Positions 25,793 through 37,455 of a stretch of 64,000 nucleotides of DNA are shown here, piece after piece (the stretch's first letter is position 1; the number at the start of each line of letters is the position of its first letter). The position numbers were made by a program, and so were the translations under genes. The notes under the pieces are model-generated. The model was given only the letters and a program-made list of their open reading frames with translations. It made no database searches and was not told the origin of the DNA. Source of the stretch: Cichorium intybus. Its lineage: Eukaryota > Streptophyta > Magnoliopsida > Asterales > Asteraceae. The stretch covers positions 67,733,966 to 67,797,965 of the forward strand of contig CM042010.1 of the NCBI GenBank assembly GCA_023525715.1, written 5' to 3'.

Positions 25793-27789
25793 ATGTCTTC
25801 CGCTGATAACTCTGCTCTCCAATCCGCACCCCACTCCAACAACAGTAATGTTACTTCCATCATTTCACTATGTTCTAAAGTGACATTAGATGACACGAAC
25901 TATAATGATTGGATGAGGAATATCAAGATGGCTTTAAGGTTTGAGAACAAAGAGTATGTTCTTGACACTGAGCTCATTGAAGTTGATCCCGACACAGCTA
26001 CTCCCGAGGAATACGCCTCGTATAAGAAATATTATGATGATGCGACCAAAGTGGCCTGCATCATGATTGCCACAATGAATCCCGAATTGCAAAGGTTCTA
26101 TGAGGACTACTGGCCTTACGAGATGCACAAAGACCTTACGGAAAAGTTCCGCAAGCGAGCACGTGTCGAGAAGTGCAAAGTTGTCCGAGCCCTCATGATA
26201 GGCAAGCCAAAGGACGGAGAGTCCGTCTGCACTCACGTGCAAAGGATGCAAGGTTATGTGGAGAGGCTGCAGAAGCTAGGAATGCAAGTCGATGAGGAGT
26301 TGGCCATTGACATGGTGCTTAACTCCTTACCGAGTTCTTATGATCCAGTTCACACTGGCGTATCATTTGAACAACACTCAGACCTCTTTGGCTGAGTTGC
26401 ATAATATGCTGCAGACTGCAGAAGATGGGCTGAAGTGTAAAAGTGTACCTTCAGTGAACCCGCCCGTCTTGGCAATTGGTCAAGGAAAATGAAAGAAACG
26501 GAAGGGCCCTCCTAAACAGAATTGGAGGGAAAATGTTCAAGTCGGGTCATCCAGTAATGGCCCGAGACCCAAGTCTTCCGGCATTCCTCATGTCTCAAAT
26601 CCCAAAGATGCCGACTGCTTTTATTGCAAAGAAAAGGGTCATTGGAAGAGGAGCTGCCCAAAATACTTACAGGACATCAAAGATGGCAAAGTGAAGCCAT
26701 CGTCAGCAGGTATATACACTATCTCTAATAAATCATCATCTTCCTGTTCTTGGGTCCTTGATACAGGATGTGGTTTTCACATTTGTTCTGATTTGCAGGG
26801 TCTAGAGGAAAGTAGGGAGGTGGAGCACGGGAGAATAAACTTAATCATGGGCAATAGGAGATCGTACCTGTTACCAAGATAGGAGTTTATAACTTAGTGC
26901 TTAGTAGTGGTGTTAAATTAGATTTACTAAATTGTTGTTATTCGCCAGATATGGCAAGAAACATCATTTCATTTCATGCATTGTTCAGACAAGGTTTTCA
27001 ATATTCTTTTAACAATTTGAATGGTTCAATTTCTGTTTATAAGAATGGTACTTTTATTTTTTATGCTTTACCTTGTGATGGTGTGTATGAAACAGTGACT
27101 TGTGTTGATAATTTAGGAAATAATGTATTTCATATTGATTCTTCTAGTGGTGTAGAAAAGGCATGCTTGTGGCATTGTCGTCTTGGGCACATCAACAAGA
27201 AACGCATCGCCCAACTCCAAAAGGATGGAGTGTTGGAATCATTCGATCTCAAGTCGGATGATGTATGTGAATATTGTATGTTGGGCAAGATGACCAAGTC
27301 ACCTTTCAAAGGGTCTTTTGAAAGAGGTGAAGGTCTGTTGGATATCATACACACAAATGTGTGTGGACCCTTCAGATCTACCACAAGGGTTGGCACTCGA
27401 TTCTAGGTGACCTTTACTGACGATTATAGCAGATATGGGTATATCTACTTAATCAAGCATAAGTCAGATACATTTGAAAAGTTCAAAGAGTTTAAAAATG
27501 AAGTTAAGAATCAATTGGGCAGGAAGATAAAGATGCTTAGATCCGACAGAGGCGGTGAGTATCTTAGTATCGAGTTCCTTGACTATCTTAAGGAATGTGG
27601 AATAGTTTCACAGTTGACACCTCCCAGAACACCACAGTTGAACGGTGCTGCTGAGAGGCGAAATCGAACCCTGTTAGACATGGTTCATTCCATGATGAGT
27701 CGAGCTTCGCTTCCCATCCACTTCTGGGGGTATGCCTTAGAGACTGTCGCTCACATCCTCAATCTTGTCCCAACTAAGAAGGTTGCTAA
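25793..27789 (+). pseudogene. Copia 1 gag, protease and integrase N-terminal half
   Basis: Gag opens at 25793 (TLDDTNYNDW near its start). It shifts frame near 26340, goes through the zinc knuckle CFYCKEKGHWKRSC (about 26612) and reaches the protease motif WVLDTGCG (about 26750). Another frameshift follows at 26870. The integrase zinc finger (LWHCRLGH with CEYC) and core come next. The first catalytic Asp is replaced by Asn (IHTNVCGP) and an in-frame TAG lies at 27404. LRSDRGGEY and AAERRNRTL keep the other two catalytic residues. Copia 2 interrupts at 27789. Confidence 0.88.
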
Positions 27790-28527
27790 TGAAGGGTTTT
27801 CTGCAACTATGAACTAAATAACCTAAGTTCACATGCAACCTATGAGGATCTAAGTTTTCTTCTAATTAAACATATAACAAAATCCTAAAGGCCAGAAGAA
27901 ATAAACTAAAAGAAAGAAAATAGAAAAACTAACCTTTTAGCGTTTCTTGGAAGCGAAGCAACAAAATTATCTTGCCTCAAATGCAGTCACACCTAAGCCA
28001 GGAGAGGGGGAACGAAATTCTAGAGAGAATATGGAGGAGAATGGCGAGATTTATGAGGCTATAGGGCTCCCTATTTATAGGTTTCAAAAGATAACCAGAT
28101 AAACCTTAGAGATAAACCGTTTTTGAATTCAAATTAAGATAAACCTTTATCTTATTAATTCAAACTATAATTATCTCTTATAAATTTCGAAATCTATATA
28201 TCCATATATAGATTTCGCTGGTTACTACACTCACTCAAACTGTCACTTACTCAACTATTGAATAATTACAGTTTTAGCCCCTGCACCTTTAATTAATCAA
28301 ATTAATCATCAAATTACTTCTAATTAATTCCAGATTAATTTCTAATTAATTAATATAGTTTCTAATTAATATATTATCACTTTAATATATTAATAAACTA
28401 TTTATTTAATCTCAATTGATTTATTAATCACATAATAAATCAATCATTCTCTCTACTGAATTTTCTACCAAACCTCCAGCTATGAGGGCAACCCAAATGG
28501 ACTGTGGCTTAGTCACCTAATCCAACA
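27790..28527 (-). mobile_element. 3' LTR of copia 2
   Basis: 738 bp on the minus strand; shorter than its partner because of a deletion near 28500. A polypurine tract (CCAAGTGGGAGAC on the minus strand) adjoins at 28528-28540. Confidence 0.88.
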
Positions 28528-28540
28528 GTCTCCCACTTGG

Positions 28541-29418
28541 ATAAGTATATGACTATAATTACCAATTTAGCCTCTAATTAATTAGCAACTGTAGCTTCCT
28601 AGAAACCGCTGGCGATCTCTGACCTAGTCAGTTCTGTCCATAGATAAGTGATCAGATGATCCTTCGTCCAACAAGATATTTTTAGACTCAGGACATGGAT
28701 TAAGATCAATCCTGGTCTGATTCTCTGTTTCCCGATTTCTGATTTGCATATGACTTTAAGACTACCAATTGAGCATATCAATTTAGTCCTTGTTGGCCAA
28801 CCCTTTCAGTCAACTTCAAAATCATCGAGAGGCCTACAGATATTTGTTTCCCGATAGGGTCAAGGGACGAATAAGCTTTGACTCATATACTTATGTCTCT
28901 TACTAGTCAAATCATTCACAACAACACGTTTTATAACATCGTGTTACCGATGCGTTTTCGCATTGTCAATGAACAACCGCTTGGTAAAACATAACTTATA
29001 TGTCTCTACTTAAAGATCAAAAGATATTATCGTCTCAACATTGCTCGTGATGTAATCCATGAAGCAATCTGTTGAGCGTGGGTTTATCCAATACTTAAAT
29101 CCCTATTTCTAAGTACTCATGAATATTGCAGCAATCATATTGCTATGTCTAACTCCTTAGACAATCTACAAAGCAATTCATGACAGCCTTCATTCATACT
29201 TACTCCCTAAAAGTATGAACGACTGTGGACATTTGAATAATGTAAAATTACTCAGGAAGTAAACATGCAAAATGAAACACAATAATAAACAATCGACAAA
29301 AGGCAGTATCAAATACTCATCAACAAAACTATATTATTAAGTCACCAAAGTCAATTACATTTATATTTCAATAAGTTTCAAATCCTATCTAATTACAAAA
29401 ACTAATATCATCTGTTAA
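28541..29418 (-). other. 3' untranslated internal region of copia 2
   Basis: Non-coding; the corresponding plus-strand region of copia 1 is 39511-39963 joined to 47892-48307. Confidence 0.75.
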
Positions 29419-31576
29419 TCATATGCGCCGCGCATGCTGATTATGCTTAATCCTACTCAGAGCCTTTGTCAAAGGGTCTGCAGGATTATCTTCTGATGAT
29501 ACTCTCTTCACATGGAGGTGACCTTCTTCTACTCTATGTCTTATGTAGTGGTACTTTCTGTCGATGTGTCTGGACTTTCCATGATCTCTAGGTTCCTTCG
29601 TCAAAGCAACCGCTCCTTCATTATCGCAGAATAGTTCCATGGGCTCCTGAATACTCGGGACTACTCCAAGGTCACCGATAAAGTTCTTCAGCCAAGCCGC
29701 TTCCTTTGCCGCTTCACTCGCTGCTATGTACTCTGATTCACAAGTAGAATCAGCCACCGTCTCTTGCTTGGAACTTTTCCAAGTCACTGCTCCCCTATTC
29801 AAAAGAAAAACCCAGCCTGACTGAGACCGACCCTTGTCTCTATCTGTCTGAAAGCTGGCATCTGTATACCCGTCAACTCTCAAGGTATCACTGCCACCAA
29901 GGATTAAAACAAAGTTTTTAGTCCTTCGCAGATATTTAAGTATGTTCTTGACAGCTGTCCAATGTGCCCTTCCAGGGTTTCCCTGGTACCGACTGACCAT
30001 GCTCAAGGCAAAGGCCACGTCAGGTCGAGTACATGTCATAGCATACATGATCGACCCCACAGCCGAAGTGTAAGGTACCCGACTCATGTCAGCTATCTCC
30101 TCGTCTGTACTTGGACTTTGAGTCTTACTCAATTTGGCATTACTTTGGATAGGTAGCTCTCCCTTCTTGGAATTTACCATACTAAACCTCTTCAGTACCT
30201 TTTCCACGTATGTACTCTGACTGAGTCTAATCAGTCTCTTCTTCCTATCTCTCAATATTCTTATCCCGAGAATATAGGCAGCCTCTCCTAGATCTTTCAT
30301 GGCGAAATACTTCCCAAGCCAAGACTTGACATCTTGCAAGGTTGGAATGTCGTTTCCCATGAGCAGTATGTCATCAACATACAGCACCAGGAAGGTGACT
30401 ATACTCCCACTAGCCTTGACATATACGCAGGACTCATCCTCGCTTCTAGAGAAACCAAACTCTTTGACTTTCTCATGGAAACAAAGATTCCAGCTGCGAG
30501 AAGCTTGTTTCAATCCATAGATTGATTTCTCAAGCTTACATACCTTATTAGGATACTTTGCATCGACAAAACCCTCTGGCTGATTCATGTAAACATCATC
30601 AGTCAACTTCCCATTAAGGAAAGCGGTTTTGACGTCCATCTGCCAAATTTCATAATCATGAAATGCAGCTATGGCTAACATAATCCTAATAGACTTTATC
30701 TTGGCCACTGGTGAAAAGGTCTCATCATAGTCAATCACTGGGGTTTGAGTAAAGCCCTTTGCAACCAGTCTTGCCTTGATAGTGTGTACCTTTCCATCCA
30801 TGTCGGTCTTCTTCTTGAAGATCCATTTGCACCCGACTGTCTTTCAACCCGGTACATTGTCAACCAAGTTCCAAACTTGATTGTCATACATGGACTTGAT
30901 CTCGCTGTCCATAGCCTCTTTCCATTTGGCAGACTCAGGGCCCGCCACCGCTTCCCGATAGTTAGCTGGCTCATCCAGATTTTTCAGTGTCCTATCACTG
31001 ACAAACGTGTCCCCATCAGTAGTTATATGGAATCCATAAAACTCGGGTGGCATGCTAACTCTATTAGAACGCCTAAGAGGTAAGGATATATCAGTCGGAC
31101 CAACAGGAACTTCTTCCTCTTGTTGGTTGCTAGTTTCTCCTAAGGTTGCATTATCTGGTGTCTCTTGAATTTCTTCAAGATCAATGGTACTCACACTGTC
31201 CTCTTTGAATATGAGTTCTCTCTCTCGAAAGACTCCTCGTCTAGCTACAAAGACCACGTCCTTGCTTGGTATGTAGAACAAGTATCCAAAAGACTGTTTG
31301 GGGTATCCAATCAAGATACACCTCTCGCTTCTTTCTGCGAGTTTGTCGTGAGTCTCTCGTCTAACGAAAGCCTCACAACCCCAGACTTTGATATGTGCTA
31401 ACGAGGGAACTTTCCCCGTCCACATCTCATGATGTGTTTTAGCAACCTTCTTAGTTGGGACAAGATTGAGGATGTGGGCGAAAGTCTCTAAGGCATACCC
31501 CCAGAAGTGGATGGGAAGTGAAGCTCGACTCATCATGGAACGAACCATGTCCAACAAGGTTCGGTTACGCCTCTCA
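29419..31576 (-). pseudogene. Copia 2 integrase C-terminus, reverse transcriptase and RNase H
   Basis: 31557-30844 covers the integrase tail (MLDMVRSMMSRASLP, AFVRRETHDKL). After one in-frame TGA (about 30846, where copia 1 has CGA), 30801-29419 encodes the complete reverse transcriptase and RNase H. Visible motifs are FSPVAKIKSIR, MDVKTAFLNG, YGLKQASRSW, LYVDDILLMG (catalytic YVDD), YTDASFQTDRD, SESEYIA-like CESEYIAASEA and the end motif SRHIDRKYH. Only the single stop breaks this stretch, so decay is light. Confidence 0.9.
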
Positions 31577-33930
31577 GCAACACCCGACTTTTAAAACAAA
31601 ACACCCCTGAAAATTTTTCATTTAAAACAAAGGTTTCAATACATAAAACCATAACAAGAGGGGTATATTTTATTAAAAACGGGTACAAGTGTATCAAGGA
31701 GAGTATAAAATACCGTAATCTCATTTGAAGCCGGGCTGCTACTAACAGCATCTAAAAGTCCCACTTCTTTAGTCACGGACTCTATCTTTTCCCTTATCAG
31801 GATCCTGCTAACCTGCAGGGACATTTAACAAATATCGTGAGCTATAAAGCTCAGTGAGTAATCGTATCTGCAAATAACATGTATAAAAATACACTCATAT
31901 ATCTGTCTGGATATCGGATCCAAACTCCTAGCCTTACTGGCTGACCGTATGTCTCTTAGGATTTCACATCCTACTTCATAGCCTTACAGGTTGTCATTTG
32001 CATACATTTCTGTCCCATATTTCATAGTCATAATTGACCGCACCATATATCATGGCTATATAAGCCGCACCATGTGTCGTGGCTATACAAGCCGCACCAG
32101 AACAGTTTCAACATTTATATCATAGCCCTCAGGCCGCACCAATTGGTTTCAATAACCCGATATCATAGCCATAAGGCCGCACCATTTCCATATAACAATA
32201 TCATAGCCGTATAGGCCGCACCAGTTGGATATAGCATACAATATCATAGCCATATAGGCCGCACCAGTTGGATATAGCATCCAATATCATAGCCACAAGT
32301 GGCCGCACCATTTAATAACGTTTTATATCATAGTCATTTATGGCTCACGGGTTTACCCCGCTTTTGCCTAGACTCACGGCTCTGTTCTTGTCATTTCATT
32401 GACTCACGGCTTATCCGGTATTGTCTTTTTATTGACTCACAGCTCCGTTCTTGTCTATCGCAGACTCACGGCTTGTCTGGTATTGTCTTTTTAACGCATC
32501 TGTAAACTGTCAAATTTCGTCCCCCGAATCTGTTTTAATCTGCAACAGTCCAAACAACACATATCATATGTGATATAAGTGGGATTACACACCTGGATAC
32601 TTGCTGCATCTAATTCCGGTTGTTTCTTGCCTTTGCGTACACCACAACCATTTATCCCGTACCTATATATTCATTTATATACCAAATGATAATAGGTTAA
32701 CAACCATTTCAATTGACTCTATTACACAAGAGTCCAATATAATACAATTGGGGACCATTTCTAGATGATAACTTTCAATTACCATCTTTCTTTAAATTAT
32801 ACATTTTCCCAAAATACACGTATTTTGCTACAGTACTTTCGGGAGGTCGTATACGTATTCCGACAATTTTCCACGAAGTTTCATACCATATTAGACCTAT
32901 GTTCAAAATTTCAGGTCAAACGGCCAAGTTTAGAACCAAGTCCCAAAATTGGACCAAGCCTTAACAGAAGGCAGGAGAACTTTGTTCCATTTCAGTCTGT
33001 CGCGACTTCGCATCGCGATCCACCTTATGGTCGGGTCGCGATCGCTGAACAGCAGGCCAGAAACTCCGATTTTTATGCTATAAAATCACATTTTTCTCAT
33101 TTTAAGCCCTTAATACACGACTTAATCATAATGAATTGTTCCAGGACCAAAACCATTCATTAACATCTAGTTTTAATCCATGGAAATCATATCTATCAAA
33201 CATTTTCTAACAATTCCCGTTTTTGACATTTTTGTCCAAAAACTGAAATTGTTTGAAATTAGCAACTACTACTGATTTTTCTCATCAACATCAACATTTG
33301 GAACCCATTAAAACCCATTAGAATCCAGTTGATCATAAAAACTTGTAATCTAGGGTTCTTGAACAAATTCTCAAATCTTCAATAATAGCAACATACTTTC
33401 AATTTAATGTGTGTTCTTACAACACAAACATGTTTGCTACTTATAATCATACAAAACCACTTGGATTACAACTGGAATTCAGTTTCCAGTTCATCCCAAG
33501 AAAAACCCACCAAGAACACTTTCAAGGACTTGACTAAGAAAGGTAATTACTAACCTTAATACTTGAAACTTCCAATTCCAAGTTACACTTCCAATTTCTT
33601 CTTGAATTCTTCAAGAAATTCCAGAGAATTCAGCCACGAATTCCTCTCCCGATGCTTCTACACATTTCTGCACATAATTATGGAGATATTTCTCCTTTTA
33701 TATTTTCCAGATTTTCATTTTAGCCCCTCAAGTCCTTTTTCTTGAACTTTTGGCCACATGATCAAATTTCATGACAAAAACTTTTATTTATAACATTTTA
33801 AGTCCAAAACTCAAAATATTATTACAAACCAAATCCTTTTCTGTCCAAAGGACCAAATTACCCTTCTAAGGTAAAATGACCAATTTACCCTTTTATTATA
33901 TTTACATATAAAGAGTATCTTGGTGTTACA
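31577..33930 (-). mobile_element. Solo gypsy LTR (family A) inside copia 2
   Basis: On the minus strand it starts TGTAACACCAAGATAC (33930) and ends ...GGGTGTT at 31577, matching the LTR at 1751-3742. It is 2354 bp, longer through an extra repeat array. The last three bases (ACA) are missing. The copia segment expected here (about 466 bp of integrase, equivalent to 27181-27646) is absent and no target duplication is seen. An insertion followed by deletion at a GGTG microhomology fits. Confidence 0.88.
31977..32505 (-). repeat. Two repeat arrays within the solo LTR
   Basis: 32030-32315 holds about eight copies of ATCATAGCC...GGCCGCACCA spaced 35-45 bp. 32340-32490 holds the CACGG...GACTCAC array, the complement of the hairpin-like repeats at 3165-3390. 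The first array is absent from the LTR at 1751-3742. Confidence 0.8.
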
Positions 33931-35299
33931 ACGACAGTGCCACAAGCACGCCTTTTGTACACCACTAGAAGAATCAATATAATTTACACTATGTCCTAAA
34001 TTGTCAACACATTGTATCGTTTCATACACACCATCACAAGGTAAAGCAGTAAAAATAGAAGTACCATTTTGAAAAACAGAAATAGAACCATTTATATTAT
34101 CAAAAGAAAACTGGAAACCTTGTCTAAACAATGCATTAAAGGAAATAATGTTTCTTGCCATTTCTGGCGAATAGCAACAATTTAAAAGTTCTAAACAAAC
34201 ACCACTACTAAGCACTAAACTATAGATTCCGATCTTGGTGACAGGCGACAATCTTCTGTTTCCCATGATCAGGTTCAATCTACCGTGCTCCACCTCCCTG
34301 CTTTCCTTTAGGCCCTGCAAATCAGAACAAATGTGAAACCACATCCTGTATCAAGGACCCAAGAACTGGAAGATGGTGAGTTTTTAGAGATAGTGAATAT
34401 ACCTGCTGAAGACGGCTTCACTTTGCCATCTTTCAAATCTTGCAAGTATCGCGGGCAACTTCTCTTCCAATGGCCATTTTCCTTGCAGTAGAAGCAGTCA
34501 GCTTCCTTGGGGTTGGCATTATGAGGAACGCCAGAACCCTTGGGTCTCGAGCCACTGCTGGATGACCCAGCATGGACCTTTTCCCTCCAATTCTGATTGG
34601 GAGGGCCCTTTCTCTTCTTCTTTCCACCACCAATTGCCAAGACGGGTTGGCTAACTGAGGGTACACTTTTACCCTTCATCCTGTCTTCAGCAGTACGGAG
34701 CATGCGATGCAACTCGGCCAGAGTGGCCTGAGAGTTGTTCAAATGATACACCAGTGTGAACTGGTCATATGAACTAGGTAAGGAATTCAGCACTATGTCT
34801 ACGGCTAAATCCTCATGGACTGGCATCTCAAGCTTCTTAAGCCTCTCCACGTATCCTTGCATCCTTTGCACGTGGCTGCAGATGGATTCTCCATCTCTAG
34901 GCTTCCCATTGGTGAAGGCTTTGACTACCTCGCGCCTCTCGATGCGCTCCTGCTTGCGGAACTTTTCCACGAGCTCTTTGTGCATCTCGTAGGGCCAGTA
35001 GTCTTCATAAATTCTCTACAATTTTGGGTTCATAGTAGCTATCATGATGCAAGCCACTTTGGTTGCATCATCAGAATGTTTTTTGTATTGGGCGATTTCT
35101 TCGGGAGTAGCAGTATCGGGATCAATTTCAACAAGCTCGGTTTCCAGAACATACTCTTTATGTTCAAACCTTAGAGCCATCTTGATGTTACCGATCCAGT
35201 CATTGTAGTTGGTATCGTCCAACGTAACTTTGGAGCATAATGACAAAATATAGGTAACATTGGAGTTAGAGTGGGGGCGGATTGATCAGCAGAAGACAT
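33931..35299 (-). pseudogene. Copia 2 gag, zinc knuckle and protease
   Basis: The ATG at 35299 is followed by a frameshift before SLCSKVTLDDTNYNDW. A stop (about 35015) interrupts gag between MNPKL and the next frame. Then come the capsid-like region, zinc knuckle CFYCKENGHWKRSC (about 34500), protease motif WVLDTGCG (about 34350) and the start of the pre-integrase region (KACLWHCR), cut off by the solo LTR. Confidence 0.88.
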
Positions 35300-36680
35300 C
35301 TATAAAAGAAGATAGTTTTAATTAGATGTATATAATAATCCTTATAATAACCCAATAATAATTATAAGGCTAGGATCCTACAATAACAATTTACAATCTT
35401 GAAGAGGGATGCCGTAATCAGTTTTGTAAATTTTATAAGGTAGGCGAATGACGATTCAGCCAATTCCACCGCGGAAGGATAATCTTATTAAAATGGAACT
35501 CCTAGTTTCTTTTGAGATTTATTGAAATGTTCAATAGCATGTTTAATCTCGGATGTGCCCCACTGTTTGTGACTGGGATACCGAGGATCACAAACCGGGT
35601 GTGAATAACCATGCAAATTAGCTTGGTACTCTCGGGGTCAGTTGTTATCTCTAATTGATGTGCCGGTAAACCACACACGCTCCATCAACAATGACAACAC
35701 CCGAGAAACCCATTGCAACTCTTTATGAACCCCAATTGGCGTGCTGGTAAACCACACACGCTCCACCAATGTTTCATAAAGTGCAATGTGCAATTTCATG
35801 GGTTAGCACCAATTCACATTTTTCCTAAAGTAACTAGATTGGGATTTTATTTAAATTTGTTCCAGTACTTTGAATAATATCATTATACTTTTAATAAGAT
35901 TAGGCGGTCCTATCAAACCCGTTCGGCTAACGACCCTCCATTGGTCAGGCGAGCGGTGGGTGAGAGTGTTCACCCATTAGACCGCCATTTCATAGGCAGT
36001 CTCCTTATACCCACTTTATGGACCAGCTTCATGAATGAGGCCTACTATTGATTTGACTAACCATTAAATCTTATACATATAATATTAACTTTTAATTATA
36101 ATATATATAAGATGAATTTTAAACCTTTTAAAATGTTTTTGGTTTATCTTTTAATTTATTGGAATTTAAACTATTAAATTTAAAATTAAATTAAACCTTT
36201 AAAAATCGATTTAATTATATTTTAATTAACCAATTAATTAAATTAATTAAATATGATATTTTAAACCTTTTAAAATATTTTAGGATTTATCTTTTAATTT
36301 TTCGCCAATTTAAAACAATTAAATTAAATCCTTGAATTATCTTTTAATTACCAATTAATTAAATTAATTCAAATGTAGATAGGTTTTACTAAATTAATCA
36401 AATTAATTTAAACATATCTTAAACCTCCTAATTTTCGATTTCAAATAATGGGTTTAAGGTTATCCATTTAATTAATCAAATTAAAGTTACCAAAAATAGA
36501 ATACCTTTTAAAACCCTAATGTAATTTTCGAAAATCATAGAGGGGAGGGGCTAGGGTTTTCAAAACCCTAACCCTAATTTCGATTTAGACACATTAGGGT
36601 TTATAAGCTTTAAACCCTAATTTTTAGGAAAACAATTATAGCAGTTTAACAAGAAAACAACCAAAAAGCTCTGATACCAC
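35300..36680 (-). other. Leader and primer binding site of copia 2
   Basis: TGGTATCAGAGC reads on the minus strand at 36679-36668, next to the LTR. The leader repeats the same GGAGCGTGTGTGG motif pair as copia 1 (near 35690 and 35760). Confidence 0.82.
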
Positions 36681-37455
36681 TGAAGGGTTTTCTGCAACTA
36701 TGAACTAAATAACCTAAGTTCACATGCAACCTATGAGGATCTAAGTTTTCTTCTAATTAAACATATAACAAAATCCTAAAGGCCAGAAGAAATAAACTAA
36801 AAGAAAGAAAATAGAAAAACTAACCTTTTAGCGTTTCTTGGAAGCGAAGCAACAAAATTATCTTGCCTCAAATGCAGTCACACCTAATCCAGGAGAGGGG
36901 GAACGAAATTCTAGAGAGAATATGGAGGAGAATGGCGAGATTTATGAGGCTATAGGGCTCCCTATTTATAGGTTTCAAAATATAACCAGATAAACCTTAG
37001 AGATAAACCGTTTTTGAATTCAAATTAAGATAAACCTTTATCTTATTAATTCAAACTATAATTATCTCTTATAAATTTCGAAATCTATATATCCATATAG
37101 AGATTTTGCTGGTTACTACACTCACTCAAACTGTCACTTACTCAACTATTGAAAAATTACAGTTTTAGCCCCTGCACCTTTAATTAATCAAATTAATCAT
37201 CAAATTACTTCTAATTAATTCCAGATTAATTTCTAATTAATTAATATTGTTTCTAATTAATATATTATCACTTTAATATATTAATAAACTATTTATTTAA
37301 TCTCTATTGATTTATTAATCACATAATAAATCAATCATTCTCTCTACTGAATTTTCTACCAAACCTCCAGCTATGAGGGCAACCCAAATGTACTATGCTA
37401 CTATTAATTAGGTAAATACTAATTATTAGTCATGGTTTAGACACCTAATCCAACA
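36681..37455 (-). mobile_element. 5' LTR of copia 2
   Basis: 775 bp, minus orientation, ends TG...CA; TATA region CTATAAATAGGG on the minus strand near 36965. Confidence 0.9.

Larger units (their letters stand above)
27790..37455 (-). mobile_element. Ty1/copia element 2, inverted inside copia 1
   Basis: The LTRs are 27790-28527 and 36681-37455, in minus orientation. GCTAA flanks both sides (27785-27789 and 37456-37460). The host integrase frame resumes after it with KTPHEMWTGKVPS. The two LTRs differ at roughly ten positions plus one deletion of about 40 bp near the end of the 27790 copy, so insertion is recent. It is the same family as copia 1. Confidence 0.92.
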
